The notes under the pieces: model-generated
The model's database searches: none
Seen by the model: only the letters and a program-made list of their open reading frames with translations
What the model was told of the DNA's origin: nothing
Source of the DNA: Eleginops maclovinus
Taxonomy: Eukaryota; Chordata; Actinopteri; Perciformes; Eleginopidae
Length of the DNA stretch: 64,000 bases
Direction of reading: 5' to 3'
Assembly (NCBI RefSeq): GCF_036324505.1
Contig: NC_086357.1
Location: 23,313,793 to 23,377,792, forward strand
Position numbers and translations under genes: made by a program
Shown: positions 34,261 through 58,439 of the stretch, in pieces
How positions within the stretch are numbered: position 1 is the stretch's first letter
Layout: each line of letters starts with the position of its first letter

Positions 34261-37165
34261 AACTATTTAGCTAAAAAAGCGGGATTTTAATTGAGACACT
34301 GAAGTGTAGAGAGGGGGAGATAAAAATGTGGCAACCAGCTGAGGCAAAAACCCCACTGCTCTCACCTAAGAGCTCCCAAACTGTGTGGAGTAGCTCGCAC
34401 TGCCCTGCGTCCGGTCCATTCAGCTTCAACCTAACACTACAGGAACTGCGGCTGGGCACTCAGTGAACGTTACCTCTTTTTTTTAAGGAACTTATTGAAG
34501 AGTAGCGTATTTTATTTGTATACTCAAAAATATTTTTCTATGAGAAGACCTTAAACCTCTCATCAAGCTGAATTTGACTTTCACCATTCTCACAGTTCCT
34601 GTAAGCTATCGTTGAATGTATCCCCTCACCACCCTAAGCTGGATATAGAATGTAAATACTTTAAATCCTCTCCCTCTCTGTGGAGGTCTGCAGTAATCAT
34701 GCCTGTTTCAGTTCTCAGTCTAGTAACAGTATATATTTTTCGGTAACGCCCATATTTTGCAGTTTTGTAACGTATGAACAAACTGTTTAAAGGGACCATG
34801 ATCAAACTAACAAACAGTGTTTTTTTTTTAAGACTGTGTGAACCAAGGGCACCTATAAACTGTTGCACACAGCACAAAGCACTTATCTTTGTAGGTATTT
34901 TTACTAGAAACCCACAGACACTGATGTAAGTATGCTTTGTTTTTTTGCAATCGGTGACCTCAGCCTCAATACCTTTTCCCAGTGAAAATGCCACTCAGAA
35001 AGTGAGGGAATCACAGAGGTATTTGAAAGTAAGCTCCTTTTTATACACAAGTAATATATAAAACCTCATTTCATTTTAAGAGCAGTCCAAGTGAGAAGCA
35101 GAAGAATATTCTGGTGCTCAGGTCTCTATACTGTCTGCCCAAACTCTGGGGTTATGGGATGGAAAGATTGTAATCTAATTGGTAATTAGCATTTACAGTA
35201 AGAGACCTATTCAGAAACCAAAACAAACTCTTGGCCCAAGAGGCTGCCATCTGTGAAACTCATGTGAAACCAGTCAGAAATGCTACATACACACTCCCAC
35301 TAGATAACCTGTATGAACAAGGAGCTGGCCAGCTGACCACTGTGGGGTTAGTGCTCTCACGGAGGAGCATCTTGAACTGTTCGCACCTCGGACCCCTTTT
35401 TTTTTTCTGGCACCATCTTAACCAGCAGATTCAAAGACTTTCGGAGCAAAGAATGAAAAACAACTGAATGTTTGATGTTGAAATGTGACGTCTACCTATA
35501 TGGTCGGATGACGGGATATAATGGAGCGTGGACATGTGGGTGATGGTGTTATTTAATCTTTTTAGACATTAGTTAATGTCTGCAACAACTCTCACTGATT
35601 CGGGTTTTAACCGAGGTGTTCTTATACGACAATTAGATCCTCTGTTCCCTTTTCCCCTAAATCCCTTACTACCTCACCCTCTTCAAACACTACATGGCAT
35701 AGCAAAGGGTTGACAGAGCCATCAGCTACCCCCCTGAGTTAGTATTTCTGCATCAAAAGAGAGAACATTTGAAAGCCATTGATGGCTAAACTATCCTAAA
35801 AATATAATGTTGTGTGCTCTGAAAACTGGACAGAAGACACAATGCAAACTGAACTGCTGGATCTGGTTAAACTCTGGACATCGACTCTGTCGTTGGTTTT
35901 TCTGTCATTTGAGAGTAGGACATGCCTTAAGGTACAGGAAGCCCTACTTAGATAGGGATCTATCTGCAGGAAAGTATCTGGGGACCTGAGGGTGTGTCCA
36001 GTTGAAACCTTCCTACAAAGATAAGCTTTATTCTACCAGTGTCCTAAAGAAGCTGCTATATAAGATCATTTGTAATCGAAGCTGTAAGCATTTTAAGACA
36101 ATCACATGTTGTTGGATGTCTAGCTCTATTTAATTTCAACCTGTTTGCTTTGCACTGCTGGAACAGTGCTGTGCGCCATACTTTGTGAAGGGGTTTTACC
36201 CTTTTTTTGGGTACGTTCGACAGTGGCATGGTGGGATTGTGCAATAATGTCTTTCCCATTGTTCTCAGTATGTTGGGCCTTTGTTGCCGTGTTTTACAGA
36301 CAGTTTTTATTTTTTGAAACACTCCAGCACAGTAAACCATGCAGCACGACAGATAATGTTATTTAGAATAAAGTGTACCAAATACTACGATGAGGCTTAC
36401 AGATTGTAACAAAGTGCAATACTTTCTGTGTGAAGCATGCGAGACTTTGCTGATTTGAAAGGATTCAGTATATTTTATAGTTTTTGCAGGACTAAAAGCT
36501 GTCCAGGGGGCAGCACTGAGATCAGCGCTTACTTTTCCATTTCGAGTTACTCAGGGAGATAGCTGGGCTCTCTGTCCTACAGCGTCTCGTTAGCAGGACA
36601 CCTTGCACCAACGTAGAAGACCTTAAAACCTTGATCACTGTGTACAGTTCATGTTCTTATGAATGTTTGATCTCAGAAGTATCAAAGATTTTACCCTCTG
36701 TTCAATATCAATATTGCAAGACTTTTTTTTGAGTGAAATAGGATATTTAAAAAATATATATATTAAAAAAAAAGTTATTAAAGATGGACTATAGTCTCTG
36801 AATCTTGTGTTGGTCTTGTTGTGATCTTTTGTTCATAATTTGTAACCCTGTGTCCGGTTTTCCTCAGTTTAGTGTCCTTTTTGTCTTGGAGAGATGTAAT
36901 TCTATTTTTTTAAAAGAGCGTTTTTAAAGATGTCTCCCTAAAAGGTTTCTCATTTGTCATGATCCTTCTGTTTATGATATGTTCACTCTATTTTAAGATT
37001 ATTATTATTATTAAATCAATATAGATTTTAATAAGACATAATTTATATGTTATGGATATAAAGCCCAAGAGCTTTTAACACAGTAAAGTGTTATTGCACA
37101 ATGGTGATATGATATGTGGATTTAAGAATGTAATAAAAGTCATTTTGCAATAAAATGGAAAATCT
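34261..37165 (+). other. ror 3'UTR
   Basis: About 2.9 kb of non-coding sequence after the TAG at 34,258-34,260. Candidate polyadenylation signals are an AATAAA near 36,368, an ATTAAA near 36,777 and a close pair of AATAAA at 37,132 and 37,149. The last pair precedes T-rich sequence and is the likeliest distal end. Open frames inside are not supported. Confidence 0.6.
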
Positions 37166-37855
37166 TCTTTGTTTGTTTTTCTTTATATTTTATTAAACTA
37201 ACCCAAAATCATCTGGCCAACCGAACAAATGTATATCCTATACCCACATGAAATAATGAATTTATAACAGATTTATTAAACATAGATATATATTTTCTTT
37301 AGTGGTTTAATTATTAGAAATGTGTAAATTAGTTTTCAATTATGTTTTCCATTCTCTGTCACAATCACACAAAAAGACTGTTTACTCCATACCATCAGAT
37401 CACATAAACTGTTTAAGTATTATTTAATTAGTTTTGGAAGTATCCACCTCTAAAACGCCTGGCATATATATTTATAACCCAATCCGTTGTGGACATCTCT
37501 AAGTACAATTGATGTTTTAAACTGCCCTCCAGGACCCAGAAACTCCAGGCTTACATTTTGTCAAGTGGTTTGCATCAATTCCATATCTAATTCAATAGTG
37601 TTTGAGGGTTTGTGTCAGGGTTGAAGGTAAGGACCCAAAAGCAGTATTAAAAACAGGAAGCAGCTAAACTTAAGACAATGCATTAATTCATTTAATTTAA
37701 TTCTACACAGCAAGTCTTGAGCAAAGTGGTATAGAAAAACTCTTAACCCTGCACAGGAGGAATTGGGTGGAAATTACCCAGGTGCTTATGTTTTACTCTT
37801 GCAAGTTAACCAGCTAAAGGCGTCATAAACATAAAACAATATAATTTGTTTCAGT
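37166..37855. other. Intergenic spacer between ror and sh3gl1
   Basis: AT-rich. No exon or named repeat seen before the duplicated blocks that begin at 37,856. Confidence 0.5.
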
Positions 37856-38207
37856 TAATTAGGACCTCTTAGTTATTTCTTTACACATAAAAAAGGCTGT
37901 TGTTGCCTGAGGCTGTGAACATCTGCTCTGTATCTTAATGTGCACAAAGGAGGGAAGGCACGCCATGTTAGACATGGTTCACTTTCAATCGTTTGATTTA
38001 TGTGAAGCAAATATGTTTCTTGTTCTGAGTTTAAAGCTTTATGGTTTTTCGCGTCAGCTAAATGAAATGTAAGGTAATGCATTAAGACATGATATACATA
38101 AACTATTCTAATTGCAATTGTCTCTGCTAATTAGGACCTTTTAGTTGTTTCTTTAGAGATAAAAAAAAAGGCTGATGTTGGCCGAGGCTGTGAACATCTG
38201 GTCTGTA
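37856..38207. repeat. Local direct duplication upstream of sh3gl1
   Basis: Two about 77-bp blocks 273 bp apart (37,856-37,933 and 38,129-38,207), each reading taattaggacc(t)cttagtt, tttctttA, a poly-A run, ggctg-tgttg and gaggctgtgaacatct. The differences suggest an old duplication. No coding content. Confidence 0.75.
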
Positions 38208-38632
38208 AATCCAGACGGGGTTTCCTGCTCCACCCAGCAGGGGGCGGTGTGCACTAACGGAAGACCAGTCTGCTACTATCTGATCTAAACTCGAGAGACT
38301 GATTTTACTTCAAAGTGGCTGGTCCAGATTTGATACTCTGTAAAACTTACACGTTTCTCTTAAATTTTGAATTAGTTCGGAAGATATTTTGCAGTATTTT
38401 GCACATTTCGCTCCGTTATCTTCCGTGACAGTGGGAACAATCATCCTCGACGTTGACGTGGTCAGTTTGCGTGTCCCGACTTGGAGTGACGGCTGTGCAG
38501 TCCTATGATTCCTCCTAAACAATTTTTTTTTTTTTGCACTGGCCCTCTTTTTCTAACAAACTATTACGCTAACTTTAGTTCTAACCTATTTTACACCTCT
38601 GTCGGAAGTTGAAGACAAAGCCGGAGCTCAAG
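38208..38632 (+). promoter_or_regulatory. sh3gl1 promoter and 5'UTR, with CTCF-like motif
   Basis: 38,234-38,247 reads CCAGCAGGGGGCGG, a full match to the CTCF core in plus orientation, about 400 bp before the sh3gl1 ATG. The remaining sequence up to 38,632 (ggaagttgaagacaaagccg before the ATG) is the probable 5'UTR. The transcription start is not determinable here. Confidence 0.5.
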
Positions 38633-49624
<10,992 letters not shown>

Positions 49625-50185
49625 TCTAAAGCAAGATAAGGAGGAGACTGATGGAGAGGAGGAGGGCAGAGCAAGTAGATTAAGCAGAGAGAAAGGAAAG
49701 CGATTCCAAGGGACGGTCCGCAGAATATTCATTTTCACCTTCAGCTCCAACGTCGCCATCACAGACAAAGCGCTTTTTTGTCATATGGAGTCCTGGAGAG
49801 TCACAATTCAAAGTCCAGACCAGGATTAAACCCTGTTCCACACAAAGGTAAACGGCTCTGAGATGGACACAAAATGTCATCACGCGTTTCCCTGGCAGTC
49901 AGAAACATTTCCTGAGGACGAACTGATACACATTTCTAAGAATTACACGTCTTTTTACCACAAATTAGTGATATCAGAAAGATGACTGTATAAAATCAGG
50001 TGATTATTACGGGGTGATACATTCACATCATCCTCTTTTTTTACGTGCCTGCAGTCTGTTTCAAAACTCAGGTTAGTAACCAACCTAACAGTCAGTTTTC
50101 AGACTGAAGAGGCAAGCCTCAGTAAATACCAGTTGTTTTTTGACTGAATATTGTCCTCATTTCTGGCCTGGAGTTCATGTCTTGA

Positions 50186-50198
50186 TGCCACCTGCTGG
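50186..50198 (-). promoter_or_regulatory. CTCF-like motif, minus orientation
   Basis: The reverse complement reads CCAGCAGGTGGCA, which fits CCASYAGRKGGCR. It is convergent with the plus-strand motif at 38,234. Confidence 0.4.
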
Positions 50199-50543
50199 TG
50201 AGATTAAGTGTTACCTTTACCTAAACTAAAATGGAACCACACACAGCTAGATTTGGAGTTTATCTAGCAGAAACATTGCATTTGTTTATTAGAAACAAGA
50301 AGAAATTGTCCTCATATTTTCCGGGTTGGGGCTATTTGTAATGCCCCTTTTAAAAGATCAAAGTCTAAGCTATTTCCTGATTATAGCTTCAAAAGACAAC
50401 AGGCTTCATACAGTGGTGTCCTTATTTTATTTCAGTTTTTTGTTTCTGTAGTATCAACTTACTACAGTACTTTCAGAAGTAGAACTGCTTACTGAATATG
50501 TGAGAACTTGTTGTAATTGCACCTTGCTCCTCAAATGAGATTG

Positions 50544-50592
<49 letters not shown>
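50544..50592. repeat. (TG)n microsatellite, about 24 units, in the sh3gl1 3'UTR
   Basis: Perfect run seen directly; UG-rich in the transcript. Confidence 0.98.
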
Positions 50593-50593
<1 letters not shown>

Positions 50594-52505
50594 CAGACTT
50601 TACTCCACCATTACACACGGACCCAAAGTTTAAATGCAGACGTTGCACCTTTTTGTCGCTCGAGGCAGGCGTGTGTTCGTCGTCTAGAGATGCAGGATGA
50701 TTATTTGTTTGGTGGTCGTCTGATAGTCTGTTCGATGGAGGAGACAGAGCCAAAAAGTTTTTATAAAATGCAATAGAAACATCGCTCGGTGCGCCGGTTT
50801 GTTCAAAGTATTCTGTAACATAGCCATATATTCATTTAGTTTTGGACCTGTTTGCCTCAGCATGTTCAGCCTTGTTTTCTTATATTGGTCTGTTGATCCG
50901 TTTTAGGCGCCTGAATATCGATTACACTGCTGGTCGGTGTTTCATATTCATCACTTAGTGTCCCACTATTTCCTGTCTATTGTCTTTGATAATGTGAAAC
51001 TCCTCTGTGCTTCGTTACTTCCTCTGACCCTGTGATTCTGGTGATGGACAATGTTCTTAAAAAAAATAAATTTATTTGTCAGTACGTTGGGCTGATGTAC
51101 AGCAGACAGGCGAGGTTTCTGTTTAGCTAGTCTATTCCGACAAGGCTGGTTTCTTGTTCTGGATTTAACCACACCTGCAGAATCTAACCCAACACACACT
51201 GTACATTATGAGGGAAAGACCTGGAGTGAAAGGGAAAACATCAAGGGAAAAATAATTGTCCATTTTGACTAGATTTGGAGACTCTTGTTACTAAACATGA
51301 AGCGTATCGTTGGTCAAGCTGATTATGATTTGTCTGGAGGAAAAAACGTTTTAGGTGTGATTGACAAATGTGTGCTCCTCACTGTTTGTTCCCTAATTAT
51401 AATCTGTGTTTGTCCATCACTCCGCCAAACACTTCCCCCGCTCCTCCGTCTGGTCCTTGTCTAATATGTTTACATCTCTGTTCTTACTACTTTTCAATGT
51501 TTGTATCAAGTTCAGGGTAAAGGACTGCAGGAGGTGCTGTCTGGGTCTCACTGTTATCAACACGTCCTTGATAGCTTTGTTTTAGTGCCTTTTGGAAAAA
51601 TGGGAAAGGAGGGGAAAGTACCACAACTAATCCAGCAACCAAAACCTAACCTAGCCCCTTAAGAACAGGGTCAAGATTTCTTTTTCTACTTTTTATTTCT
51701 AGCCGTTGGCACTTCCTGTGTAAAGATGAAATGCATGTGTGCTCATTTCTGCACATTTGTGACACTACAGGCAGTTTCCCGGACTCGTGTTGTTTAGACT
51801 AATGTGAGCTTTATCAGCGGAAACTGCTTTTTCATGTAGATTTTAATCCATGTTTGGATAAAATGTCCCTCTGATTATTTGTTTAAAGGGCTATGTATTT
51901 GATTAATCAGTCTTAAGTGCTCTTTTGAACAGCGTTAAATCATTCTGGCTCTATATAGTATTATTTTTTATATACAAGACCTAAAACATTTAAATTAATC
52001 TTTGCATGTAGTCCTATATTACACCGTGTACATGTATGTCTTTAGATTTAAGTCGCCTTTTCCCTGTCGGTATGAGTACAGACTTTAACAGCAATATTTT
52101 GTCTTTTATTATCAAAGTATTTGTACCTGCTTCTTTCTTGTCCTGTCCCGACCCCTTCTTACAATAAATAAAAAAGAAAAATGTATTGATTGTGGCATAT
52201 CAATCGGGAGGTTTTCACACCATTGTGGCCGGCTGTGAGTTAGCATTTCTTACATAGATTTACTAAGACTCTTAGTAATAAGTAGTAAGTAATTAAATAA
52301 CCAGCAGTCCTGTGTAAATAGTTCCAGTGTGTATATTTTAATGCCTTGTGGATCATCAGCAGGCTTAAGGCATTGCTCTTCATACATGTACATCACACAA
52401 TCCACACTTAGTAATAAATACAGTACAAGGAAAGGAGGAAGCAAATATCAGTCCTAACCCACAGGACTCATGTCTCACACAACCTGACAGGGAGACAGTA
52501 GAGGG

Positions 52506-52506
<1 letters not shown>

Positions 52507-52563
<57 letters not shown>
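52507..52563. repeat. (CA)n microsatellite, about 28 units
   Basis: Perfect run between the convergent sh3gl1 and mpnd 3' ends. In the mpnd sense it is (TG)n and may fall in that gene's 3'UTR. Confidence 0.98.
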
Positions 52564-52565
<2 letters not shown>

Positions 52566-53102
52566 TCATTAAAAAAACAGATTGCCTTGGCACAATGGAA
52601 TTGCTTGCACCAATGTAACTTGAGGAACGAAACCGTTGCAGAGTACAGTTTAGGTCAAACCAACACACACTTGCATACTTTGCTAAGGTAGTATATTTGC
52701 AACTCATTTACACCTTTTCCCCAAACCACTGCTCCCTTGGTTTAGTATATAAAGGCAATAACAACACATTAAACGTTTACGCATCTGCTCATACCACCAG
52801 ATACTGGCATGGACAGGCACATAGGTCCATGAGGAAACAGGAAGTAGCCAGGCAGGCTGGTTTTCTAGCCCATGAAATGCTGATATTTAGTGTCCTTCTG
52901 TAAAATGTTCTCTGGTCCGGTGCTGCTTAGGTTATCATGTACATGTCTGTTTTACAGTAACTCATTATAATTAAGTATGACTCAAGCATGAGAGGATTCA
53001 AGGCATCTGTATGTTTTTCGAGCAGGTTTTTACAGCCGTCGCTGTAGTCTCTGCTCAAAAGTGTTTTTCTGAAATGGATCGACTTGAGATGGAGAGCAGC
53101 CC

Positions 53103-56100
53103 TCAGTGGATGTTGCTCAGCTGACTGTAGACGTGCTCTAAGATCTGAGAGTAGGCCTGATCTTTGGGAGCGTGGCAGCTCAGAGAGCCCTGAGGAAGAA
53201 CAGAGAACGGTGAGATGTCACAAAGAACACTTACTCAATTATTCTCCTTGATTATTATTTTGACAGGCTTCATTTAATAATGGATAATGTGCAGAGAGGC
53301 TGTCAGAATGAAAAAACGAAGGTGTTTTATTTTTTCATTAATGACCGCCTCGATGCACATTATCCCGCTCATTACACGGCTGCCAACTCAATAAACCAGC
53401 AACTTGAATGTGTCTACTAAGTAATATCTTAAATTCAGCACTTTTAAGTCTAATTTAGTATTTTAAAACCAAAGTATTTCCACTTTAAGTTCTTCTTCCA
53501 CCACTCGATGCGACATACTGCAGAGTGCATGAAGTCCTGATCCTGGGTCAGGATCGTAAAGTAAAATGTATCCCGGTAAAATGTATTTTGTGATTTCAGG
53601 TCTTCTGTACCTTGATTTTTTCCATCATGGTGGTATCAGGACACCAGTACTGGTTAAAGTGGACAATGTCGGGAGCTGTCCTGTAGTAGTCAACCAGCAG
53701 CATCTGTGGAGGAAACAAACACACCGTTTAAAATGATTCGTAACGATGCATCGGACATGTTTTGAATCGTATGCAGTGTTTTCATAGGACTGAGGCTGTA
53801 GTGTGTGTACCATCTCATTCAGGACGTCGCTGGTGAGGAAGTTGTCCTGAACGTAGGTCACCTCTACGGCCACTGGGATCCCGTAGTCATTGGGCCGTTG
53901 CTGCAGGAAGGCAGATTGAAGATAAGTTAGTAGCAGAAACATGAACGAAAGAGTGTTAACCAACAGTATAAGAATCTCTAAACTGAATATCAAAGCCATG
54001 AAGGAGAAGGTGAGTATTGTAGTGATGCCAGTGTCCTCACCTCAGGCGGTGGTACGACCCAGAATGGAGTAATTGTGGACGCCACACCTTGATTGCCGTG
54101 ATAATACGGTCCTGAAAGAGTAAAAGGTTTAAGGGTTGAGACATTTATTATTGTGACGTCACTATGGAACACTTGCATTTCTATTGGCTAGCGCTCCAGG
54201 GTTTACATTTTCAAAACCTTAACATTGTACGTGATAGGCTAAGGAGCGGGACATCTGTAAGCATTTGACCAATCACAACAGAGCCAGCCAGCTATTATCT
54301 AATTATCTTCATGAGGGTTTCCAAATCTTAATCACTTATTACATTTTAGCCAGTAAACAACACTCTAAGGACTCTTTATTCCTCATTCAAGTGCCATTTT
54401 TTATGTAATGCAACTCTGTGAGCACTGTTTCTTACATTTACTTTGTGTATTTAGTGGCTTTGTATTATTCATTATTATAACAATACTGTTTAATACAATT
54501 AAGTTGACGTGCATGGGGTCAATAAAATGTCTGTTCAAAGGCTCCCTGCAGGTGAGGTACTGTATTTACATTGAATACCCCTATCTATCGCATCGATATA
54601 TAGCCCCACAATGTTTATAAAGGCATGCCCGTACCACAGATGATGCCCAGGCAGGGCTGGAAGCCGTTGTTGGAGCCCTGCAGCCTCAGCTGATGGTCCA
54701 TCTGCGAGTCGATGTCCTGCAGCGAGGGCAGAGCCGGACCCCGCGGGTGACTGTGGTACCAGCCCACCAACGACAGCCCGCGCATGAACAGGTTCTGACA
54801 GATCTGGAGAGGAGTCCACACAACAGACACTGATCAGAAACAAGTGAGTAGAAGTTATTTAGTATGGACTGAGCCTGTCCACAGGAGTCGCTCCGCAATA
54901 ATAAGTTGATTTCTAATTATAGAAACGCTAAATTGTAATTTGCAGCTATATTTAGTCTGGGCTCTTACGGTTTTCCACTTGAATACAGTCCATTAAATTG
55001 TGGGTTATTGTACATTTGCAAGAGGAAGGTCAGTATCTTTTGAGATTTATAACTCATGTTTTCCACTAAAGACTTTATAAACTATGATAGGAAAAAAATG
55101 ACGATTGGTTTGAATCCTTGAAATCTGGTACAGACTTTAGTACAACTTTAAAATGGTTCCTTCTTTGAGCTACAACTTGTTATTGTTCCTATTTATTACT
55201 TGGCAGGTGCACATGTTTGTGGGGTGTGAGCGTGTTTGCCTGTGTGTTATGCTGTAGTCACCATTTCAAAAGCTGCATTTACAGTAATAGCATTATTTTC
55301 TTCACTTGTTTTTTTTTCAAATGGCAACAGAACCAAACATTAAACCTTATTTAGGAGCAAAACAACATCTTTGGGGTTGACGGAGTCAGCCCCACGGTCA
55401 GTGTCACCCTCCAAGTGAAGTTCATTCAATATTTGGTTCATTTGTTTCTGGCTTTTAGAAGGATGCTTGCTCGCTGCTGAACTGTCCTGCAGCAGCGTTA
55501 CGTTTTCTGTAGGCATAACGTAAATGCTGACGGTGCAGATGTACTGATTCACTGTCCATGCGTTACCTCCTCCTCTACAGCGGAAGCAGACTCTCTGTCT
55601 GCCAGCCTGGTCCGGCAGGGGAAAGCTCTTAAGACTGTCAGCACTGAAATACACCGACCAGAGAGAGAAAACGCTGGGGTTAAAGATGGCTTTGACTTCT
55701 TTTGAGTATATTTCTTCTGTTTCTTACTCACATTGTGTATTTGTATCCCATCGTCCTCCGAGGTATCCCACCACCTCGCTGGTGGTCAGGTGACAGTGGA
55801 AGTCCTGAAGAGGATAGAAAGCTGGTAACTTGGTCTCTTAACTTTCAATGACCCTAATTCCTTCCTGTTTATTGTATATGTTAATTCTGAAGATACTCAA
55901 TAGGTAAATACGTTTCTACTGTTGATCAATTAAGTAAATCTAATCCAACTGTGTGCATTAATCAAATACCCTGTTTTCGATAGTTGTGACTCACCATTAG
56001 CAGCAGTACATTACTGGACACGGCTACATTGAAAGGCTGGAATCTGTTGATGGCAGAGAAGGCTGACAGCTCCACGAGTGTGTGTGGATCTCTGAGGATA

Positions 56101-58180
56101 GAATTACAGTCTATCACACTTACAGTCACATAAAACAACTTAAACATTTCAGGATAAAAGTCAGTACCTGGCAGCGTCTCTGGTGCCCAAGGTGCAATAT
56201 CTGACAGGAATCCTCTCTCGGTCGCTTCTCCGTGAAACCATCAGGTCTGTAGCAGTGAAGATTGATATTTGTTTTCCAGTTTGTTGAAAATACACAGAGC
56301 AGTGCAATTTGTTTTAAAGGAAGAGAATTGTACCGTTTAATCCAGGTTTGGTGTTCTTGTTCTTCTCATCTGCCTGCACAGCCGTCTTCCCTTCCTCTTC
56401 ATCCTCGTCATCGTCCTCCTCACTCACAAGGCTCTGAAGTCACAGAAAAATCATAGAATGTGTACCATATGATAAGCAGCAGTACAGCAGCAAAACACAC
56501 TATGTGTTATTTTCAAGCCTACTGTTTTAAAACAAGTGAAAATAATCTACTGTAACATTGAGAAAACTTCCAGAATATTTCATGTTTGTAATTTTAAATC
56601 TTCTTTTTCAAACATTTTTCTTTTAATTAATTTACATTTGTCTTCGGCCTTTATTGGACAGAAGCAAACGCCTCCGCCTCCACCTGGAAATATGTTGATT
56701 ACAATGAGAAACACTAACTGTAACTGAACTATTCCTGTAGATTTGTTTGACGAAAAAAGGAATAAGTTATAGAAGAATCATTAAGGATGCATTATGAAAA
56801 CGGACAGATAAAAGGCTTCAAAATAAATATTGGCATCGGCCAGAAATGTCCAATTGAATGACAAAACCTTTTCTTTTACTTAAGTTAAAGTAGTTTTCTT
56901 CCAGTTTTTCCAAGTGAATGTGTACATCTGTAATTGAACCATTACACTAACAGTAGCCTAATTATATGTTCATCATTTTACAGAAGAGACTTGATCTTTT
57001 CTGTTGTTAGGAGGAAAGAAGATGTTGGTATACAGTCGAATAATCAGTCAGGATGAGCTGAAAGTTATTGGCAGAAAAAGAACAATAACGTGCATCCTTA
57101 TAAATAACTTGAATCTGCAACCTTACATAGAAGGGGGGAAAAAAGATGACTAAATGTCCTCACCAAGTCTGCGCTGGGCTGGTACTTGTGCAGCCATGTG
57201 GTTTTGTACTGGACCAGCTTCTGTCCCCGGTAGCGGACAGATGCCCAGCCGCAGCCCGACTTCTTGGCCGGGTTCACCAGACGTTTGCAGTGTGTGGCCC
57301 AGGCGCTGGGGGAGTTAAAAATCTGGCCCGTCTCCACCCATCTGATTTTCCCATCATTCAACAGGTCTCCTACAAAGTTCTTACCCTGAAGGAAGCAGAG
57401 AACAGAAACAGTTTAAAACGAAACAAACAAAACATGCATGCTGGTTTTTATCTTTTTCTGTTTTGTATGTATTTATTTTTCTTATTCCTGCAATTTCTTC
57501 CACTCTAGTTGCACATTACATTTGATTACATTACATATTATTGAGCTGACTCGTTTAGCCAGTGACTTCGTACACTTGATACCATGGACATGTCTACCGG
57601 AGCAATTTGGGGTTAAGTATCTTGACCAAGGACACTCCAACATGTTGCAGGGGTTCGAACCTCTGACCTTTGGATTTGCAGGTGGCCACTTCCAGCCTGC
57701 CACCAGCCACTCCAATTAAGCCTTTTGCTCTATACTTTTTTATGTTTCATTTTTTATTTGATTAAGATTATCCTACGCTGCGTTGAGGAGACTGAGACTT
57801 TGGATTTTCATTGCCAACACTACTCTGTAGTTATTCCTGCCTATGACTATGAAGCCTTTGAATCATTACCAGAGCATTATGTCAAGTAGCTTTAGTAAAA
57901 CTTTAAATGACCTTGCACTTGCATAAATAATGAATATCAACATTGCAAATGAGCCCAGATGTGCTGTGTGTTATTACCAGGTAGTGGATAGCCAGCACGC
58001 CGTCGCCCGGCTCCACCAGCCCGTCCTTCAGCAGCACTCTCAGGGTGATGCCTCTCCGGGTCAGCAGGGAGCCCCGGCCCGAGCTGGACCTCAGGTCTGC
58101 CTCCTCCCCTCCACTCAGCTCCTCCTCATCCTCCTCTCCTCCGTCCTCCACCACCTGTGGAGAGCTGGGTGGCTCTGAGT
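53103..58180 (-). CDS. mpnd: MPN domain-containing protein (RAMA + JAMM), 5' exon not found
   Basis: JAMM/MPN+ metalloprotease-family protein. MPND has been described as partner of an H2A deubiquitinating activity linked to N6-methyladenine DNA, read through the RAMA domain. Exons 5' to 3': 58180-57978, 57385-57164, 56433-56334, 56246-56168, 56091-55995, 55804-55732, 55643-55567, 54803-54635, 54111-54041, 53900-53811, 53703-53611, 53189-53103 (TGA); 1,361 nt, phases consistent throughout. The first two exons encode an acidic stretch and the RAMA domain (RGITLRVLLKDGLVEPGDG; FNSPSAWATHCKRLVNPAKK; CGWASVRYRGQKL). The third is a D/E-rich linker. The MPN core follows: FNVAVSSNV, SEVVGYLGGRW with the JAMM glutamate, and GWYHSHPRGPALPSLQD, which keeps both metal-binding His, Ser and Asp, so it looks catalytically competent. 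The tail ends SQLSNIH. The starting exon, joined in phase 1 before S-E-P-P-S-S-P, lies upstream and was not identified. Confidence 0.93.
54150..54296 (+). mobile_element. TTAA MITE family 1, truncated copy D in an mpnd intron
   Basis: tgacgtcactatggaacac, tctattggctagcgctcc, gtgataggctaaggagcggg, ttgaccaatcacaacagagc and cagccagctat match the middle of the copy at 9,321-9,734. Both termini are missing. Confidence 0.7.
54297..54634. other. Rest of the mpnd intron, nothing recognised
   Basis: AT-rich intron sequence between the exon ending at 54,635 and the MITE fragment. No other element seen. Confidence 0.6.
57515..57720 (+). mobile_element. SINE-like interspersed repeat in an mpnd intron
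   Basis: Starts with acattacatttgattacatt (ATTACATT words), then gcaatttggggttaagtatc, ttgaccaaggacactccaa, caggggttcgaacctctgac (a B-box-like GGTTCGAACC) and a terminal gccaccagccactcc. This is the typical layout of a common fish repeat. Confidence 0.6.
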
Positions 58181-58184
58181 CTGA

Positions 58185-58186
<2 letters not shown>

Positions 58187-58247
<61 letters not shown>
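58187..58247. repeat. (CA)n microsatellite = (TG)30 in mpnd, 6 bp before an acceptor
   Basis: On the mpnd strand the tract is followed by tcctcag and then the exon starting at 58,180, so it occupies the polypyrimidine-tract position. Confidence 0.98.
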
Positions 58248-58250
<3 letters not shown>

Positions 58251-58439
58251 GTCCTGATCTGCTCAGGTTTGCTGGAGTAATGTGTGGGTGTGATGCTCAT
58301 CAAATCTCTAGTGTTTTTCAAACAGCCTCTTGTGAAAGGTCATATCACTCAGATTCTTCATAAATAGCCAAACACCTGGCGACCAGCTAAACATCTGTAG
58401 GCTGTATCAAAGTTACATCAGGAACAAAGCCAATGCAAA

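Larger units (their letters stand above)
49625..52185 (+). other. sh3gl1 3'UTR
   Basis: About 2.5 kb after the TAA at 49,622-49,624, ending near the overlapping AATAAA signals at 52,163-52,170. It contains a (TG)24 tract (50,544-50,592) and a minus-strand CTCF-like motif at 50,186-50,198. Confidence 0.7.

Noticed and set aside
36505..36530. Possible further CTCF motif (tccagggggcagc) in the ror 3'UTR
   Set aside because: It matches only the right half of the consensus; the left CCA-S is absent.
54535..54898. Overlapping minus-strand frames beside the mpnd JAMM exon (for example a 102-codon frame at 54,535-54,843)
   Set aside because: Shadows of the real exon at 54,635-54,803, which is fixed by HSHP...SLQD and by matching splice phases.
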